This document shows, piece after piece, positions 6,509 through 8,228 of a stretch of 8,228 bases of DNA (the stretch's first letter is position 1; each line of letters starts with the position of its first letter). The notes beneath the pieces were generated by a model. That model made no database searches. It was not told where the DNA came from and was given only the letters and a program-made list of their open reading frames with translations. The translations under genes were made by a program, and so were the position numbers. This stretch comes from Saprospiraceae bacterium (GTDB lineage Bacteria; Bacteroidota; Bacteroidia; Chitinophagales; Saprospiraceae), in assembly GCA_014379065.1 (NCBI GenBank), contig JACMMM010000767.1, positions 1-8,228 of the forward strand, written 5' to 3'.

Positions 6509-8228
6509 ATGAAAAAAATTATTCTGGCCCTCTCGCTCTTGTTATGCATTTTAGCTACAGGCCACGCCCAAGTTGTCATCACTGAGATCATGTACAACCC
6601 GCCCGAAAGTGGAAACGACTCTCTTGAATACATCGAATTGAACAATTTCAACAACCTGCCTACTGATATTTCGGGTTGGACTTTTACCCCAATAAATAGC
6701 ATTGAATATGTTTTCCCGGCAGGGACAATCATGCCTCCTGGCGGATATATCGTCGTGGCAAAGAGTGCCAGCGCTTTTCAATCCGTATTTGGCTTTACGC
6801 CATTAGTGTGGACTGCCGGCGCGCTCAGCAACAATGGAGAGCTCATTGAACTTCGTGACGCTGCTGGAACACTAAGAGATAATGTAACTTATTCCAATGC
6901 GCTTCCTTGGCCGGCAGAGGCTGCCGGCTTGGGGCCATCCATCGTACTCTGCGATTTCAATTCCGATAACAGCTTGCCCGGAAATTGGCAAGCCGCAACC
7001 ACGGGCACCGGAATCATCATAAATGGAAATGAGGTGAAAGGCAATCCCGGAGCAGCTTCTGGCTGTATGGGCTCGAACCAGATCACGGCTGTGGACGACA
7101 ATGCGGCTGTTCCAACCGGACAAGCCACCTTTATTAATGTTCAGGGAAATGACCTGATTATTGATGCGCTCACGCTTTTTATTATCACATTGCCTCCGAC
7201 ACATGGCACTGCTACGGTAAGCGGACACGGTATTATTTACCAATCCAATGCTGGCTATTGCGGCCCCGACCAGTTTAACTACCAAATTTGTGATGCGGCA
7301 AATTGCTCCGAAGCTACCGTCAATATTAATGTAAAATGCTATCCGCAGCGGACGATTGGTCTCGTTACAAGTGAAAACCCGAACACCGGCGTGGCAGACT
7401 CATTGAACGCCAATTGCGAATTGCAAGGAACCGTATACGGCGTAAACCTCCGGCCACTCAACAACAACGTGCCTTCGCTGCTCTTCACCATTATTGACAA
7501 CAACGGGGATGGTATCGCAGTCTCCACCTTGGGTGGCACTTTTGGTTACACGGTAAAAGAAAAAGACAAGGTGACAGTGCGCGGCACCATCGCCCAATTT
7601 AATGGCCAGACAGAAATCCGTCCCGATACCATCATTAAAATTTCTGAAAACAACCCGTTGCTCGCGCCAATCTTGGTAACAAGTCTGTCAGAAGCAACGG
7701 AATCCAAACTTATCGAAATCACCAGTTTGCACCTGGTGGATGCTGCGGAATGGACGACAGGTGTTGGCGCAAGCGGCTTCAACGTCCGGGCGGTTTCTGA
7801 CAACCATCCCAACGATACGATCTTGATCCGAATTGACCATGATGTAGAAAACTACAATGCCCCAGCGCCAACAGTTCTTTTTGACCTCACGGGTATTGGC
7901 GGCCAGTTTGATGCAACCAATCCCTTCACTTCCGGCTATCAGGTGCTTCCGCGCTATAATGATGATATTGATCTCATCGCCGCTACCAACGAAGCCGATT
8001 TCAGTTCAGAAGTATTGCTCTCGCCCAATCCGGCCAGCAATATGATCAGCATTGAAATGAGCACATCATTTGATCGTGTGACGCTTTTGAATGCCAAAGG
8101 GCAGGAAATCAAAACCTATTACAAGCCTGATAATCAACAAAAAGTGGACGTCTCGCTGTATAAATCCGGTGTCTATTTTGCTCGATTTGAAAAAGCTGGA
8201 AAGTCTTGGACGACGCGTTTTGTGAAAC
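6509..8228 (+). CDS. Secreted lamin-tail-domain protein with Ig-like and OB-fold-like modules and T9SS type A sorting domain (3' end beyond window)
   Basis: The frame is open from the ATG at 6509 to the window edge, giving 573 whole residues. MKKIILALSLLLCILATGHA is a signal peptide with cleavage likely after A20. Residues 21-150 look like a lamin-tail domain: VVITEIMYNPP, DSLEYIELNNF, ISGWTFT, MPPGGYIVVAK and LSNNGELIELRD. Residues about 190-276 form an Ig/cadherin-like repeat (AVDDNAAVPTG through CGPDQFNYQICD to ATVNINV). Residues about 282-376 resemble the OB-fold units of secreted nuclease-type proteins (LQGTVYGVNLRP, LLFTIIDNNGDGIAV, KVTVRGTIAQFNGQTEIRPD), and about 380-490 look like a second, related unit (FDLTGIGGQFD, SGYQVLPRY). 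The end, from VLLSPNPASN (502-511) to SGVYFARFEKAGKSW, is a T9SS type A sorting domain, so the protein should cross the outer membrane by T9SS and be anchored or released. No catalytic domain is visible; an adhesive or nucleic-acid-binding surface role is possible but unproven. The stop is probably within a few codons. Confidence 0.88.
   Translation, partial: MKKIILALSLLLCILATGHAQVVITEIMYNPPESGNDSLEYIELNNFNNLPTDISGWTFTPINSIEYVFPAGTIMPPGGYIVVAKSASAFQSVFGFTPLVWTAGALSNNGELIELRDAAGTLRDNVTYSNALPWPAEAAGLGPSIVLCDFNSDNSLPGNWQAATTGTGIIINGNEVKGNPGAASGCMGSNQITAVDDNAAVPTGQATFINVQGNDLIIDALTLFIITLPPTHGTATVSGHGIIYQSNAGYCGPDQFNYQICDAANCSEATVNINVKCYPQRTIGLVTSENPNTGVADSLNANCELQGTVYGVNLRPLNNNVPSLLFTIIDNNGDGIAVSTLGGTFGYTVKEKDKVTVRGTIAQFNGQTEIRPDTIIKISENNPLLAPILVTSLSEATESKLIEITSLHLVDAAEWTTGVGASGFNVRAVSDNHPNDTILIRIDHDVENYNAPAPTVLFDLTGIGGQFDATNPFTSGYQVLPRYNDDIDLIAATNEADFSSEVLLSPNPASNMISIEMSTSFDRVTLLNAKGQEIKTYYKPDNQQKVDVSLYKSGVYFARFEKAGKSWTTRFVK

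Noticed and set aside
6872..7812. Minus-strand open frames within the T9SS protein gene
   Set aside because: The plus-strand frame has a signal peptide, lamin-tail domain and sorting domain through the whole region, so the antisense frames are shadows.

Overview
The window looks like a chromosomal piece of a Bacteroidota bacterium, possibly Saprospiraceae-like (low confidence at family level). The evidence is a TonB-dependent receptor with an N-terminal carboxypeptidase-regulatory-like domain, a secreted protein ending in a type IX secretion (T9SS) sorting domain, starts preceded by A-rich leaders rather than Shine-Dalgarno sequences, and a TAnnTTTG-like promoter element.

Layout: (1) positions 1-921, minus strand: trmD, then 37 bp downstream the 5' part of a carboxymuconolactone decarboxylase/AhpD-like gene of the type associated with arsenosugar synthesis, cut by the window edge. 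(2) Positions 922-1085: a divergent intergenic region. (3) Positions 1086-2795, plus strand: a conspicuously AT-rich gene for a SIR2-like NAD-binding domain fused to a C-terminal macro (ADP-ribose-binding) domain. It is a strong candidate for an NAD-centred defence or stress effector and is the most interesting item here. (4) Positions 2845-2884: a GC-rich perfect hairpin that probably terminates transcription from both sides. (5) Positions 2898-6245, minus strand: a 1115-residue Oar-like TonB-dependent receptor. (6) Positions 6246-6508: a divergent intergenic region with inverted repeats and a plausible promoter. (7) Position 6509 to the window end, plus strand: a secreted modular protein (lamin-tail domain, Ig-like domain, OB-fold-like region, T9SS type A sorting domain), open at the right edge but almost complete.

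The genes do not form one pathway. trmD is housekeeping; the receptor and the T9SS protein are envelope functions transcribed divergently from a shared intergenic region. The SIR2-macro gene stands alone between them, with different base composition and its own terminator, which fits a single-gene accessory insertion. No tRNA, rRNA, CRISPR array, transposase or integrase was seen.
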